Below are positions 27,839 to 36,192 of a stretch of 64,000 nt of DNA, piece by piece. The stretch comes from Congregicoccus sp964517665 (GTDB lineage: Bacteria; Verrucomicrobiota; Verrucomicrobiia; Opitutales; Opitutaceae). Each line of letters begins with the position of its first letter. Within the stretch, counting starts at the first letter, position 1. Location of the stretch: the NCBI GenBank assembly GCA_964517665.1, contig CAZFCY010000002.1:18125-82124 (forward strand). The letters run 5' to 3'. The translations under genes and the position numbers were made by a program. The notes under the pieces were generated by a model. That model worked only from the letters and a program-made list of their open reading frames with translations. It made no database searches and was not told the origin of the DNA.

Positions 27839-28672
27839 TCACTTCGCCGCCGTGATGTCGCGAACCTGCTCGCGGATGTCGGCGAGGTCGAAGATGCGCT
27901 CCCAGCCCTCCTTGAACACGATCGGCTTGGCGCGGCGGCTGATCTTGTAGGCGGCGTCGGAAAACGTGCCGTTGACCTCGCCGAAGAGGACCGCGATCTG
28001 GATGCGCAGGTGGCCGAGGAGGAAATCGCGCGCGGCCTCCGCCGGGACGCCGGCCGCGATCGTGCGGTCGAATCCCTCCTTCACGATCTCCATGCACGTC
28101 TGCGCCAGCGTCTCGACGAGCGCGGGCTCGAGGATCGCCATCTGCTCGAGCGAGATGCGGTGCACGCGGCTCACCGGCGCATAAATCGCGCGGGTGATTT
28201 CCACGCCGAGCGCGTAATCCGCCTCGTCGCCCTGCACGAGCGCGACCACCGCCGCCTGGCTCGCCGAGATGCCGCCGTAGAAATCCCGGAACGCCAGCTC
28301 CGTCGGCTCCCAGTTGAAAATCGAAGGATGACAAGGGTGCGCGATCATGACCGCGATGTCGTCACGCATCGACACCTTGCCGTCGAGCGGCGCGGCCGGA
28401 TCGAGCGTGAGCAGGAGCGCGCCCGGCTTCATCAGCGGGACGATCTCGCGCGACACCTGCTCCATCGCGACATCCGGCACCGCGAGAATGACGACATCCG
28501 CATGCGGCACGACGGAGGCCTGGTCGGCCGGCGTCAGGTTGCGCTTGCGGAGGTTTTCCACCCCGCGCGGATGCACCTCGAGATACGACACGCGATGGTT
28601 GGTCTCGATCAGATTATCGGTGATGCGGCAGCCCATTTTCCCTCCGGCGCCGACCAGGGTGATTGTTTGCAT
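27839..28672 (-). CDS. NAD-binding dehydrogenase, 6-phosphogluconate-dehydrogenase-like (D-apionate oxidoisomerase-like)
   Basis: 277 residues. An N-terminal Rossmann motif ITLVGAGGKMGCRI (residues 4-17) and ADVVILAVPD near residue 58 show NAD(P) binding; the rest is an all-helical domain of the PGDH_C type with HPCHPSIFN near residue 115 and GEVNGTFSDAA near residue 235. This combination resembles ApnO, the D-apionate oxidoisomerase that forms 3-oxo-isoapionate, by memory of the family rather than by alignment. The XRE-cupin gene is divergent and an OiaC-like TIM-barrel gene follows it. The start is the ATG at 28672. Operator-like site f lies 89 bp upstream. Confidence 0.68.
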   Translation of the reverse strand: MQTITLVGAGGKMGCRITDNLIETNHRVSYLEVHPRGVENLRKRNLTPADQASVVPHADVVILAVPDVAMEQVSREIVPLMKPGALLLTLDPAAPLDGKVSMRDDIAVMIAHPCHPSIFNWEPTELAFRDFYGGISASQAAVVALVQGDEADYALGVEITRAIYAPVSRVHRISLEQMAILEPALVETLAQTCMEIVKEGFDRTIAAGVPAEAARDFLLGHLRIQIAVLFGEVNGTFSDAAYKISRRAKPIVFKEGWERIFDLADIREQVRDITAAK

Positions 28673-28760
28673 AAAGTTGCGAGGAAGCTCAGACGTATCG
28701 GTGGCCGCCCCGCATCCCGCCGCGCGGCCCCGCAAATCACCCAACTACACAGCAATCGGT

Positions 28761-28796
28761 ATTGCAAGCAATACAATTTGCTGCATGATAAACAAC
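28761..28796 (-). promoter_or_regulatory. Tandem 17-bp operator-like motif, site f (weaker)
   Basis: ATTGCAAGCAATACAAT (28761-28777) is similar to the first unit of site d; GCTGCATGATAAACAAC (28780-28796) follows at 19-bp spacing but has lost one T of TTGC. It is 89 bp upstream of the dehydrogenase start and overlaps the predicted start codon of the XRE-cupin gene. Confidence 0.4.
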
Positions 28797-29453
28797 ACAC
28801 CCGTGGCCAAGAGAAAGACATCCGCCGCAACCGGCTCCAACCTCAGTCCGGTCGACCTCACCGTCGCCCGCCGTGTCGCCGCCCTCCGCGCCGAATTCGG
28901 GCTGACCCTCAGGGAGCTGGGAGAAAAAACCAACCTCTCCGACGCCTACCTCTCGCGCGTCGAAAACGGCCAGACCGCCCTCACCCTCGCGAGCCTGGCG
29001 CGCGTGGCCGAAGTTTTCGCCACGCCGCTGCAGACGTTTTTCGACGACTCGCAGACACCGGCCGCGCTGGTGATCTGCCGCGCCGGCAAGGGGCGCATGG
29101 CGCGCTTCCGGGGCAAGACCGGCACGCTCGTTTCGCTCCTCGCCGATCAAAAGCACAGCAAGTTGATGGAGCCGCTCCTCGTCGATGTCGCCTCCGCGCC
29201 GAAGGACGTTCCGCTGCAGGGCCACGCGGGGGAGGAGTTGAACTACGTGCTGGAAGGGCGATGCCACTTCCTGTTCGGCAACGAGGTCCACGAGCTGGCC
29301 CAAGGCGACCTCGTCTACTTCGACGCGACCGTCGCGCACGCGGTGCACGCCATCAATCGCGAGCCGTGCAAGCTCTTCGTGGTCGTGTCCAGCCGCGATT
29401 TCCACATCCACAGCAACATCTCCAAGATCGTCGAGGGACGTCTCCAGGCCTAG
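28785..29453 (+). CDS. XRE-family transcriptional regulator with C-terminal cupin domain
   Basis: 222-residue regulator. An XRE helix-turn-helix occupies residues about 28-82 (LTLRELGEKTNLSDAYLSRV, then LASLARVAEVF), and a cupin_2 sensor occupies about residues 125-205 (GHAGEELNYVLEGRCHF, then LVYFDATVAHAVHAI). Such proteins usually repress a small catabolic unit and sense a small acid or polyol through the cupin. Genes for an ApnO-like dehydrogenase (divergent) and an OiaC-like barrel (4 bp downstream) are the likely targets. The ATG at 28785 has no ribosome-binding site and overlaps motif site f; GTG at 28803 is an alternative start that would keep the HTH. Confidence 0.88.
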   Translation: MINNTPVAKRKTSAATGSNLSPVDLTVARRVAALRAEFGLTLRELGEKTNLSDAYLSRVENGQTALTLASLARVAEVFATPLQTFFDDSQTPAALVICRAGKGRMARFRGKTGTLVSLLADQKHSKLMEPLLVDVASAPKDVPLQGHAGEELNYVLEGRCHFLFGNEVHELAQGDLVYFDATVAHAVHAINREPCKLFVVVSSRDFHIHSNISKIVEGRLQA

Positions 29454-29457
29454 CGCG

Positions 29458-30291
29458 ATGCGGACCACGCTGGGATCCTTCGCGCTGGGATGGAACGCGC
29501 GGCGCCCGACCGATTCGCGGCCCCCGCTTTCTCCCGTCGAGTTCCTGCGTTTCGCTCGCTCGCTCGGTTTTCGCGGGGCGCAGTTTTCCGACAACCTTCC
29601 GCTGCACATCCTCGCCGCGGAAGAGCGGCAGTCGCTCGTCTCGACCGCTCGCGAACTCGGCATGAGCCTCGAAGCGGGGATGCGGGGACTGACGCCCGCG
29701 AACCTCGACCTCCATCTCGCCATCGCCGTCGAGATCGGGTCGCCCTTTCTGCGCGTCGTCATCGATCAGGACGGCTACGAGCCCGGGCCCGGCGCCGTCA
29801 TCGCCCTCCTGCGCGAACTCGCGCCCCGCCTGGAATCGAGCGGAGTCGTGCTCGCGATCGAGAATCACGACCGGTTTCGCTCGGCCGAACTCGCGCGCAT
29901 GGTGGAAGACGCCGGCACGCCGGCCGTGGGCATCTGCCTCGACACGGCCAATTCGTTCGGCGCCGGAGAGGATCCGGGCACCGTCCTCGACCACCTCGCG
30001 CATCTCACGGTGAACCTTCACTTGAAGGACATCCGCGCGCAAAGGCTCCCGCATCACCAGGGCTTCAGCATCACCGGCACGCCCTTCGGCCAGGGGCAGC
30101 TCGACATGGCGGGCATCATCGAACGCGTATCGAGCCACGGGCGCTGCGTCAGCGCGACGCTCGAACACTGGATCGAGCCCGAAGCCGAAGCGCGGGAAAC
30201 ATTCGAAAAGGCCAGGCTCTGGTGCGAGCAGAGCGCGCAGGCCATGCGCGGTTTTTTCCCGGACGAGTTCGATCCTTCCGGCCGCGAGTGA
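29458..30291 (+). CDS. Xylose-isomerase-like TIM-barrel protein (OiaC-like decarboxylase possible)
   Basis: 277 residues of the AP-endonuclease-2-like TIM barrel. Metal-type residues: Glu in LAIENHDRF near residue 138, Asp in GICLDTANSF near 161, His in NLHLKDI near 185 and Glu in TLEHWIEP near 238. It lies 4 bp after the XRE-cupin gene. The pairing of an ApnO-like dehydrogenase with a barrel of this family suggests the D-apionate route, in which 3-oxo-isoapionate is decarboxylated to L-erythrulose. That is an inference from recognition; an epimerase or isomerase of another sugar acid is equally allowed by the sequence. Confidence 0.7.
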   Translation: MRTTLGSFALGWNARRPTDSRPPLSPVEFLRFARSLGFRGAQFSDNLPLHILAAEERQSLVSTARELGMSLEAGMRGLTPANLDLHLAIAVEIGSPFLRVVIDQDGYEPGPGAVIALLRELAPRLESSGVVLAIENHDRFRSAELARMVEDAGTPAVGICLDTANSFGAGEDPGTVLDHLAHLTVNLHLKDIRAQRLPHHQGFSITGTPFGQGQLDMAGIIERVSSHGRCVSATLEHWIEPEAEARETFEKARLWCEQSAQAMRGFFPDEFDPSGRE

Positions 30292-30478
30292 ATCCGCGCA
30301 CAGGGCGGCGTGTGAAGCGCGCCCTGCAAAATGCCTCCACGAGGTGTGACGCGCGGCCACAATTCCGCGTCTTTTGTTTGCAGGCGCAGCCGTGAGACAA
30401 AATATTCCGGCCACGCTTGTAGTCGGTTGCACCCGTCGATCGCACCGGGGTGTCCGGCCTGCTTTATTATTCGAATCC

Positions 30479-32333
30479 ATGGTCTCCCCAACCTCTGACC
30501 CCCAGCCATCGGCGCAGGAAACGCCGAGGCAGGAAACGATCAACGACGCTGTCATCCGGCTCGCCGGAAACTCCCAGGACGGCATCCAGACCATCGGAGG
30601 ATTCCTCGCCCGGCTCGCAGGCCGAAGCCTGCAGGAGGTCATGACCTACATGACCATTCCATCCACGATCTCGGGCGGCCCCTCGATCTTCCAGGTGCGC
30701 ATCGGCTCGGGCGAAGTGCTTTCCGCCGGCGACCAGGCGGACTTCCTCGTCGCATTCTACCAGCACAGCTACGAAAGCCACATCGGCTCGTTGCGCGAAG
30801 GCGGGGTGCTCATCTACGACACCGACCACGTGAAGCCGGACACCGAGGACAAACGGTTCGTTCACTTCGGCGTTCCGATCACGGGCCTGACGATCGAGGC
30901 GATGGGCGGCGCGGCCAAGGACAAGGGCAAGAACATGTTCACGCTCGGGCTGCTCGCGCGGATGTTCAGCCTCAAGCTCGACAAACTTCGCGCGCTCATC
31001 ACCGAGCGTTTCGGCGGCAAAGAGGAAGGCGTGCTGCGAAGCGCGCTGATCGCCTTCGACTCCGGCTTCGGCTATCCGGCGGACGCCGTTCTCAAGCGCT
31101 ATTATCGTTTCGCCGAATCCGAGCACCCGGACGCGAAGCCGCAGATCACGATGGATGGCAACCAGGCGATCGCCTACGGGTTGCTCGCGGCCGGCGTCCG
31201 TTACGGCGCGGCCTATCCGATCACGCCCTGGTCGACGATCATGGAAATCCTGCGCGCCGAGCTTCCCAAATACGGCGGCATCTTCGTGCAGGCCGAGGAT
31301 GAACTCGCGGCCTCCTCCCTCGCGATCGGAGCCGCCTATGCCGGACATCTCGCCGTGACCGGCAGCTCCGGCCCCGGACTCTCGCTCAAGCAGGAAATGC
31401 TCGGCTGGGCCGTGATGGCCGAGATGCCGCTCATCGTGATCGACATCCAGCGCGGCGGCCCGTCCACCGGATTGCCGACGAGCGTCGAGCAGAGCGATCT
31501 CATGCAGGCGATCTACGGAAGCCACGGGGACGCCCCGCGCGTGGTCCTCGCGCCGAAGAACGTCGAGGATTGTTTCTACACCGCGATGGAAGCGGCGCGC
31601 ATCGCGCGTGAATATTCCGTGCCGGTCCTCCTGCTTTCGGACCAATCCCTCGCCACGCGCATCGAGGCCTTCGACGAGCCGGACCTCGACAAGCTCTTCG
31701 TGCCGCCGACCCTCGACCTCACGCCCCGCTCGGCCGAGTTCAAGCCCTACGCGCTCAACCGCATCACCCAGCACGCGCCGCCGGGCACGCGCTTCGAGGG
31801 CGCNNNNNNNNNNGGGCGCCTACCCCACCGTCTCCGGCCTCGAGCACGACGAAGCGGGTCATCCCACCGCGAATCCCGCCATGCACATGCAGATGACCGC
31901 GAAGCGGCGCGACAAACTCAAGCAACTCGCCGCCACACTTCCGCGCCCGGAAATCTTCGGCGAGCAGGAGGGCGACGTGCTGCTCGTCGGCTGGGGCTCC
32001 ACGTGGGGACCGATTCGCGAAGCCGTGCGGCGCGGATGCGGCGAAGGGATGAAGATCGGCCAGATCCACATCAGGCACGTCCATCCCTTTCCGCCGGAAC
32101 TCGAGCGGATCTTCAGCCGGTTCCGCCAGGTCTTCGTCGTCGAGATGAACGACGAGGGCATCTACGGCTTCGGCCAGCTCGCGACGCTCCTGCGCGCGCG
32201 CTACGCGCTCTCGAATTTGAGGAGCATCACCAAGACCGACGGACTCCCTTTCAAAGTGCGGGAGATCCTCGAGGGCGTCCGCCGGCTCAACGGCGACGCC
32301 GTATCCACATTTTCACTCTACCCGAATCTTTGA
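30479..32333 (+). CDS. korA: 2-oxoacid:ferredoxin oxidoreductase, fused gamma-alpha subunit (split by assembly gap)
   Basis: Large subunit of 2-oxoglutarate (or related 2-oxoacid) ferredoxin oxidoreductase, which makes acyl-CoA, CO2 and reduced ferredoxin with the beta subunit. Residues about 20-200 are the gamma-type domain (RLAGNSQDGIQTIGGFLARL), and from about 220 the pyrimidine-binding alpha domain (GNQAIAYGLLAAGVRYGAAY, PITPWSTIME, ITGSSGPGLSLKQE-like). Ten N at 31804-31813 break the frame. GGGCGC occurs on both sides of the gap; removing ten N plus one copy (16 bp) gives FEGAYPTVSGLEHDE and one frame of 612 residues. It is therefore intact, not a pseudogene. korB follows after 10 bp. 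The ATG at 30479 has no clear ribosome-binding site. Confidence 0.93.
31804..31813. other. Assembly gap of ten N inside korA
   Basis: The gap is flanked by GGGCGC on the left (31798-31803) and GGGCGC on the right (31814-31819). Merging the two copies restores the korA frame, so no sequence is missing. Confidence 0.85.
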
Positions 32334-32343
32334 GAACTTTCCC

Positions 32344-33279
32344 ATGACCACAGGCCTCGCCGAATCACCCGCGCCACGACCACCGCTCACGAAGAAGGAT
32401 CTTCGCGCGGACCACCCCACCTGGTGTCCCGGTTGTGGAGACTTCGCGGTCCTCGCCTCGTTTCACCGCGTCCTCGAAAAGATGCAGCTCCCGCACGAGC
32501 GCATCGTGACGCTCGCCGGCATCGGCTGCTCCTCCCGCTTCCCCTACTTCGTCAACTCGCACGGCGGGCATTTCATCCACGGCCGCTCCCTGCCCTTCGC
32601 CACCGGCGTCAGCCTCAGCCGCGACGACCTGCACGTCTTCGTCTTCGGCGGCGACGGCGATGGATTCTCGATCGGCGGCAACCACCTGCAGCACGCCGGC
32701 CGCAAGAACATCAACATGACCTACGTGATCATGGACAATTTCGTCTATGGCCTCACGAAGAAGCAGACCTCGCCCACTTCGCCGATCGGCTTCAAGTCGA
32801 AGACGGACACAGGCGGCGCGGTCGATCGCCCGATCAATCCCATGATGACGCTGCTCGCCAGCGGCGCCTCGTTCGTCGCGCGCAGCCATGCGACCCAGGT
32901 CAACCACATGGTCGGGATGTTCGAGCGAGCGATGAAGCACAAGGGTTTCTCGGTCATCGAAATCCTCTCCGAGTGCGTGGAGTTCTTTCCCGGCGCGTTC
33001 GATTCCGCCGTGCCGCGCAAGGGCGGAGCCTTCGTGCCCATCGAAGAGAGGAAGAACGATGGAACTCCCGAGGACGCCGCGCGCCACGATCCGTCGAACA
33101 TCGAATCGGCCTTCCAGCTCGCGAACCGCGAATGGCCCGGCGTCTTCGGCGTGTTCTATCAATCCGATCGGCCGACCAAAAACGAACTCGAAGCGGGAAT
33201 CATCGCCCGCGCCAGGGAACGCGCGAAAGGCGCCAGCGACCTCGACATCCTGAAGTCGAGCTTCGCGCGCCTGCGCTGA
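32344..33279 (+). CDS. korB: 2-oxoacid:ferredoxin oxidoreductase beta subunit
   Basis: Thiamine-diphosphate and iron-sulfur subunit that works with the fused gamma-alpha subunit encoded 10 bp upstream. The 311-residue protein shows the [4Fe-4S] Cys set WCPGCGD (residues 27-33), GIGCSSRFPYF and ILSECVEFF, and the ThDP/Mg site GDGDGFSIGGNH with NFVYGLTKKQTSPTSPIG. These match KorB of bacteria and archaea. The enzyme would link the citric acid cycle to ferredoxin, so it may act at the 2-oxoglutarate step. Confidence 0.95.
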   Translation: MTTGLAESPAPRPPLTKKDLRADHPTWCPGCGDFAVLASFHRVLEKMQLPHERIVTLAGIGCSSRFPYFVNSHGGHFIHGRSLPFATGVSLSRDDLHVFVFGGDGDGFSIGGNHLQHAGRKNINMTYVIMDNFVYGLTKKQTSPTSPIGFKSKTDTGGAVDRPINPMMTLLASGASFVARSHATQVNHMVGMFERAMKHKGFSVIEILSECVEFFPGAFDSAVPRKGGAFVPIEERKNDGTPEDAARHDPSNIESAFQLANREWPGVFGVFYQSDRPTKNELEAGIIARARERAKGASDLDILKSSFARLR

Positions 33280-33287
33280 CCGCCGGG

Positions 33288-33369
33288 GTGGAGTTGAAGT
33301 TCCAAGTTGAAGTTGGGCGCAGCCGGATCGCGCCGCTTCAACTCAAACTTAAAACTTCAACTTCAACCT
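33288..33369. repeat. GTTGAAGTT-rich imperfect hairpin repeat
   Basis: Copies of GTTGAAGTT and AAGTTGAAGTT around 33292-33315 face CTTCAACT and AACTTCAACTTCAAC around 33336-33366, so the segment can fold into an imperfect hairpin. A second GC hairpin (GCCTCGCTCGCGAGGC, 33371-33386) follows. It lies between convergent korB and the alpha-repeat gene. A related element is at about 62458-62527. Confidence 0.55.
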
Positions 33370-33388
33370 CGCCTCGCTCGCGAGGCAT

Positions 33389-34966
33389 TCAGCGCGCGAG
33401 CAATCGCGACACGCGCGGCTGCGGCAGGTCCGTGCGCGCCAGCCAGGCCTCGAGCGCGGGCCGGTTGGTTTGCAGCCAGGCGCGAGCCACGGCCTCGATC
33501 GCAAAATAGCGCAGCGAGGCGTCGCGAATCTGGCGCGCCCACGAGGCGCCCAGCGGCGGATCCTCGCGCGCGACTCGAAGCACGAAGGCTTGAATCGCCG
33601 CGTCCGCGTCCACTTTTCCCATGCGACCCTGCAGCCACCGCTCGGCGAGCTTGAGATCGTGGATGCCGAAGAAAACGGCCTGCGTCGCCGCCGCGCGATC
33701 GTCCGGATGCGAAATGCCCTCCAGCCATTGCAGCGCGGCTGATTCGTCCATCCGGGCCATGCCGCTGGCCGCGACTCGAATCGCCGCGATCCGATCGGCG
33801 CCGGTCGCGCACTGCGTCGCGTAAGCCGCCGCGCGCAACGGCGCGACGCCGGCCGCCTCAGTCACCAGCCGGATCAGCAACAAACGACGATCGTAGCCCG
33901 AGGGCAGCGAATCGAGAAACGGCGGGACCGCCGCTGTGTTCATCGCGCCGAGCACATCCACCGCGGCGGCCGCGAGTTCATAGCGCTCGCGATCGTTCTC
34001 CGTCTCATTCGCGCGCAACATGACCGCGCGAATGAAGGCCGCGCTCGTCGCCGCGTCGCCGCGCTGATTGCGCGACAAGCGATGCACGACGCCCGCCAGC
34101 GCCACCCGGCGCTCGTCCTGCGGCAGGACCACGACCGCGCGCACCGCGTCGTTCAACTGCTGCCGCGCCCAGATCGTCAGGACATCCGCGAGCAACTGGC
34201 TTCGCTCCGCGCCGGCCTCGAGTTCGAGCGCGCGAGCGGTGGCCATGCGCGGATCGCTGGACGCCCATTCGCGAAACACTTCGCCCAGCAACTCGAGGCT
34301 GTCGTCGCGCGAAGCGAGCGATGTCACCAGGGAAAGCGCGCGCGCCGGCCTCGTCCGCGCGAGCTGCTCGACCACGTCGCGGTGAAACTCGCGGCCGATG
34401 GTCGCGTCGCGAAATCCGGCGCACGCCGCGATCGCGCCCGCCGCGTCCTTCGCCACCCAGTCCGTCGCAATCGTCGCGATCGCCCGCGCGCGCACGTCGT
34501 CGTCCGGAAGCTGCGCCACGCACGCGAGCGCCTCCGCCGGCGAGATCGAGGCGAGACGGCGAACAAGCACCAGGCCGCGCGAGGAACCGGGATACTCCAT
34601 CGCCACGCGGAGAATCTGGCCGCGCAGGCGATCGATCTCCGACACCGGCTCGCGGGCGGCCGCGGCCGCCGGAGCCGGCGCGTCCTCATCCGCGTTTCGG
34701 ATCATCGCGGCGCGACTCCCGAACCCCGGCTCCAGCGCGCGCAGCAACTCCGCCGCGTCGGCCCTCGCGCGATTCTCCTCGAACGTGACTCCACTGGATG
34801 GATACACGCGATCATTGAGCAATGCCGTTTGCGTCGCGTATGCGTGATCCGGGCGCGCGAGCAACTGCACGCCGAAAATCACCGCGACAACAACGCACGC
34901 CAGCACGAGCAAGGCGGGAAAAAGCGCCTTGCGAAGCATCTCCACCTGTTCCTCCTGAAGATTCAT
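33389..34966 (-). CDS. Membrane-anchored alpha-repeat (HEAT/TPR-like) protein of unknown function
   Basis: 525 residues from the ATG at 34966. One N-terminal hydrophobic helix (ALFPALLVLACVVVAVIFGV) anchors it, followed by an Ala- and Arg-rich linker and about ten helical repeats of roughly 30-40 residues with the recurring pattern W-[AV]-x2-D-x3-A (for example TDWVAKDAAGAIA, REWASSDPRMATA, EAWLARTDLP). This looks like an alpha-solenoid for protein contacts, placed outside the inner membrane. Similar repeat proteins are common in Verrucomicrobia, but none has a function I know. An internal ATG at 34939 is preceded by AGGAGG eleven bases upstream and could be the true start. No operon partner is evident. 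Confidence 0.75.
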   Translation of the reverse strand: MNLQEEQVEMLRKALFPALLVLACVVVAVIFGVQLLARPDHAYATQTALLNDRVYPSSGVTFEENRARADAAELLRALEPGFGSRAAMIRNADEDAPAPAAAAAREPVSEIDRLRGQILRVAMEYPGSSRGLVLVRRLASISPAEALACVAQLPDDDVRARAIATIATDWVAKDAAGAIAACAGFRDATIGREFHRDVVEQLARTRPARALSLVTSLASRDDSLELLGEVFREWASSDPRMATARALELEAGAERSQLLADVLTIWARQQLNDAVRAVVVLPQDERRVALAGVVHRLSRNQRGDAATSAAFIRAVMLRANETENDRERYELAAAAVDVLGAMNTAAVPPFLDSLPSGYDRRLLLIRLVTEAAGVAPLRAAAYATQCATGADRIAAIRVAASGMARMDESAALQWLEGISHPDDRAAATQAVFFGIHDLKLAERWLQGRMGKVDADAAIQAFVLRVAREDPPLGASWARQIRDASLRYFAIEAVARAWLQTNRPALEAWLARTDLPQPRVSRLLAR

Positions 34967-35248
34967 ATGGGGCTGGGAACCGAGAAATATGACACAAGCG
35001 GCGAAAGTCCAGACACTTGCGTCGAGATATAACAAATTTATCATCGATCGATATAGGCATGCGCGCCCGGCACGGCGCCAAACCGCCTCGCGGGCCGGCT
35101 CGAAAAGCGGCCCCGACGCCCGCGTTCGAAGGCGCCCGCGCGTGTATCCAGAAATCGAATGCAGCACGCCGATTTCCCCTCGTTCACGGCGATCGGGAGC
35201 CCCGCCGCGGTTCCGTTTCGCCTCGCGACAACAGGCGGCGCGCCCCGC

Positions 35249-36088
35249 CTAGCAAGACGGATCGCGCACCCCGCCGCTCCATTTCAACTTCGAGCGGACG
35301 ACGTGGAAATGCTCGTAGCCCAGCGGAGTCGCAAGCGGAAGGCGGATCTCGGAAAGGCGGATCTCGATCGGGCCTCTTTCCGAAAGCATCTGGTTGCTGT
35401 GCCCGTCGATCGCCACCAGCAGCGTGGAATCCGACGTGCAGTTTTCCACCCGCAGGCGAACGCGCTCGGGAAAGATAACCGTTCGGTTACTCAGCGTGTG
35501 CGGACAGATCGGCGTGAGCGCGATCGCCTCGGCGCTCGGATGAATGAGCGGTCCGCCGGCCGAAAGGTTGTAAGCCGTCGATCCCGTCGGCGTGCTGAAG
35601 ATCAAGCCATCGCAAAAAAAATCGGTGACGAGTTCGTCGTCCGCATAGACCTCGAGGCGCGCGATGCGCGAGGCGGCCCGATCCTTGATCAACACATCGT
35701 TGAGCGCCAGTCCCGTGCCCGCGGAAGTGGCGCACTCCAGCAACGCGCGATGATCGACCCGGAACCGGCCATCGAGAATCGCGCCGAAATCATGCTTCGC
35801 CTCTTCGGCCGTGAAGGTCGTGAGGAAGCCCAGGCTCCCGCGATTGACGCCGATAATCGGCACCTGCTCGCGCGCCGCCTCCTGCGCCGCTCCGAGCAGC
35901 GTGCCATCTCCGCCGACGACACAACACGCGTCCGCTCCTTTCAGAAACCCCTCGGAAAGTGGAAACGTCGTCGAATCCCGCACCTCGACGCCGCGCTCGC
36001 GGCACGTGCGGCTGATGGACTCGCCCACATCGGCGGCTCCGGCCTTGCCGTCGTTGATGATGAGCGCGAGCGAACGGATGGGCGGCAT
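35249..36088 (-). CDS. nadK: NAD kinase
   Basis: Phosphorylates NAD to NADP with ATP or polyphosphate; cytoplasmic and essential in most bacteria. It has 279 residues from the ATG at 36088; a GTG two codons upstream is possible. The key motif GGDGTLL is near residue 59, GVNRGSLGFLT follows, then GLALNDVLI with the conserved Asn-Asp, and DGLIFSTPTGSTAYNLSAGG near residue 165. The next gene upstream is tlyA (105 bp away), a pairing also seen in other bacteria where tlyA and nadK are neighbours. Confidence 0.96.
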   Translation of the reverse strand: MPPIRSLALIINDGKAGAADVGESISRTCRERGVEVRDSTTFPLSEGFLKGADACCVVGGDGTLLGAAQEAAREQVPIIGVNRGSLGFLTTFTAEEAKHDFGAILDGRFRVDHRALLECATSAGTGLALNDVLIKDRAASRIARLEVYADDELVTDFFCDGLIFSTPTGSTAYNLSAGGPLIHPSAEAIALTPICPHTLSNRTVIFPERVRLRVENCTSDSTLLVAIDGHSNQMLSERGPIEIRLSEIRLPLATPLGYEHFHVVRSKLKWSGGVRDPSC

Positions 36089-36192
36089 GCCCACAACGCT
36101 TGGTCGCCTCCGCCCGCGGTGTCAGCCGCAAACCATCCGCCGGCCGCTCGAAAGGTGGCCGCGCGGCGACCGGCGTGGCGCAAGGCGCGTGT

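Noticed and set aside
30479..32347. korA as a frameshifted pseudogene
   Set aside because: The frame break coincides with the ten-N gap, and merging the duplicated GGGCGC restores one frame.
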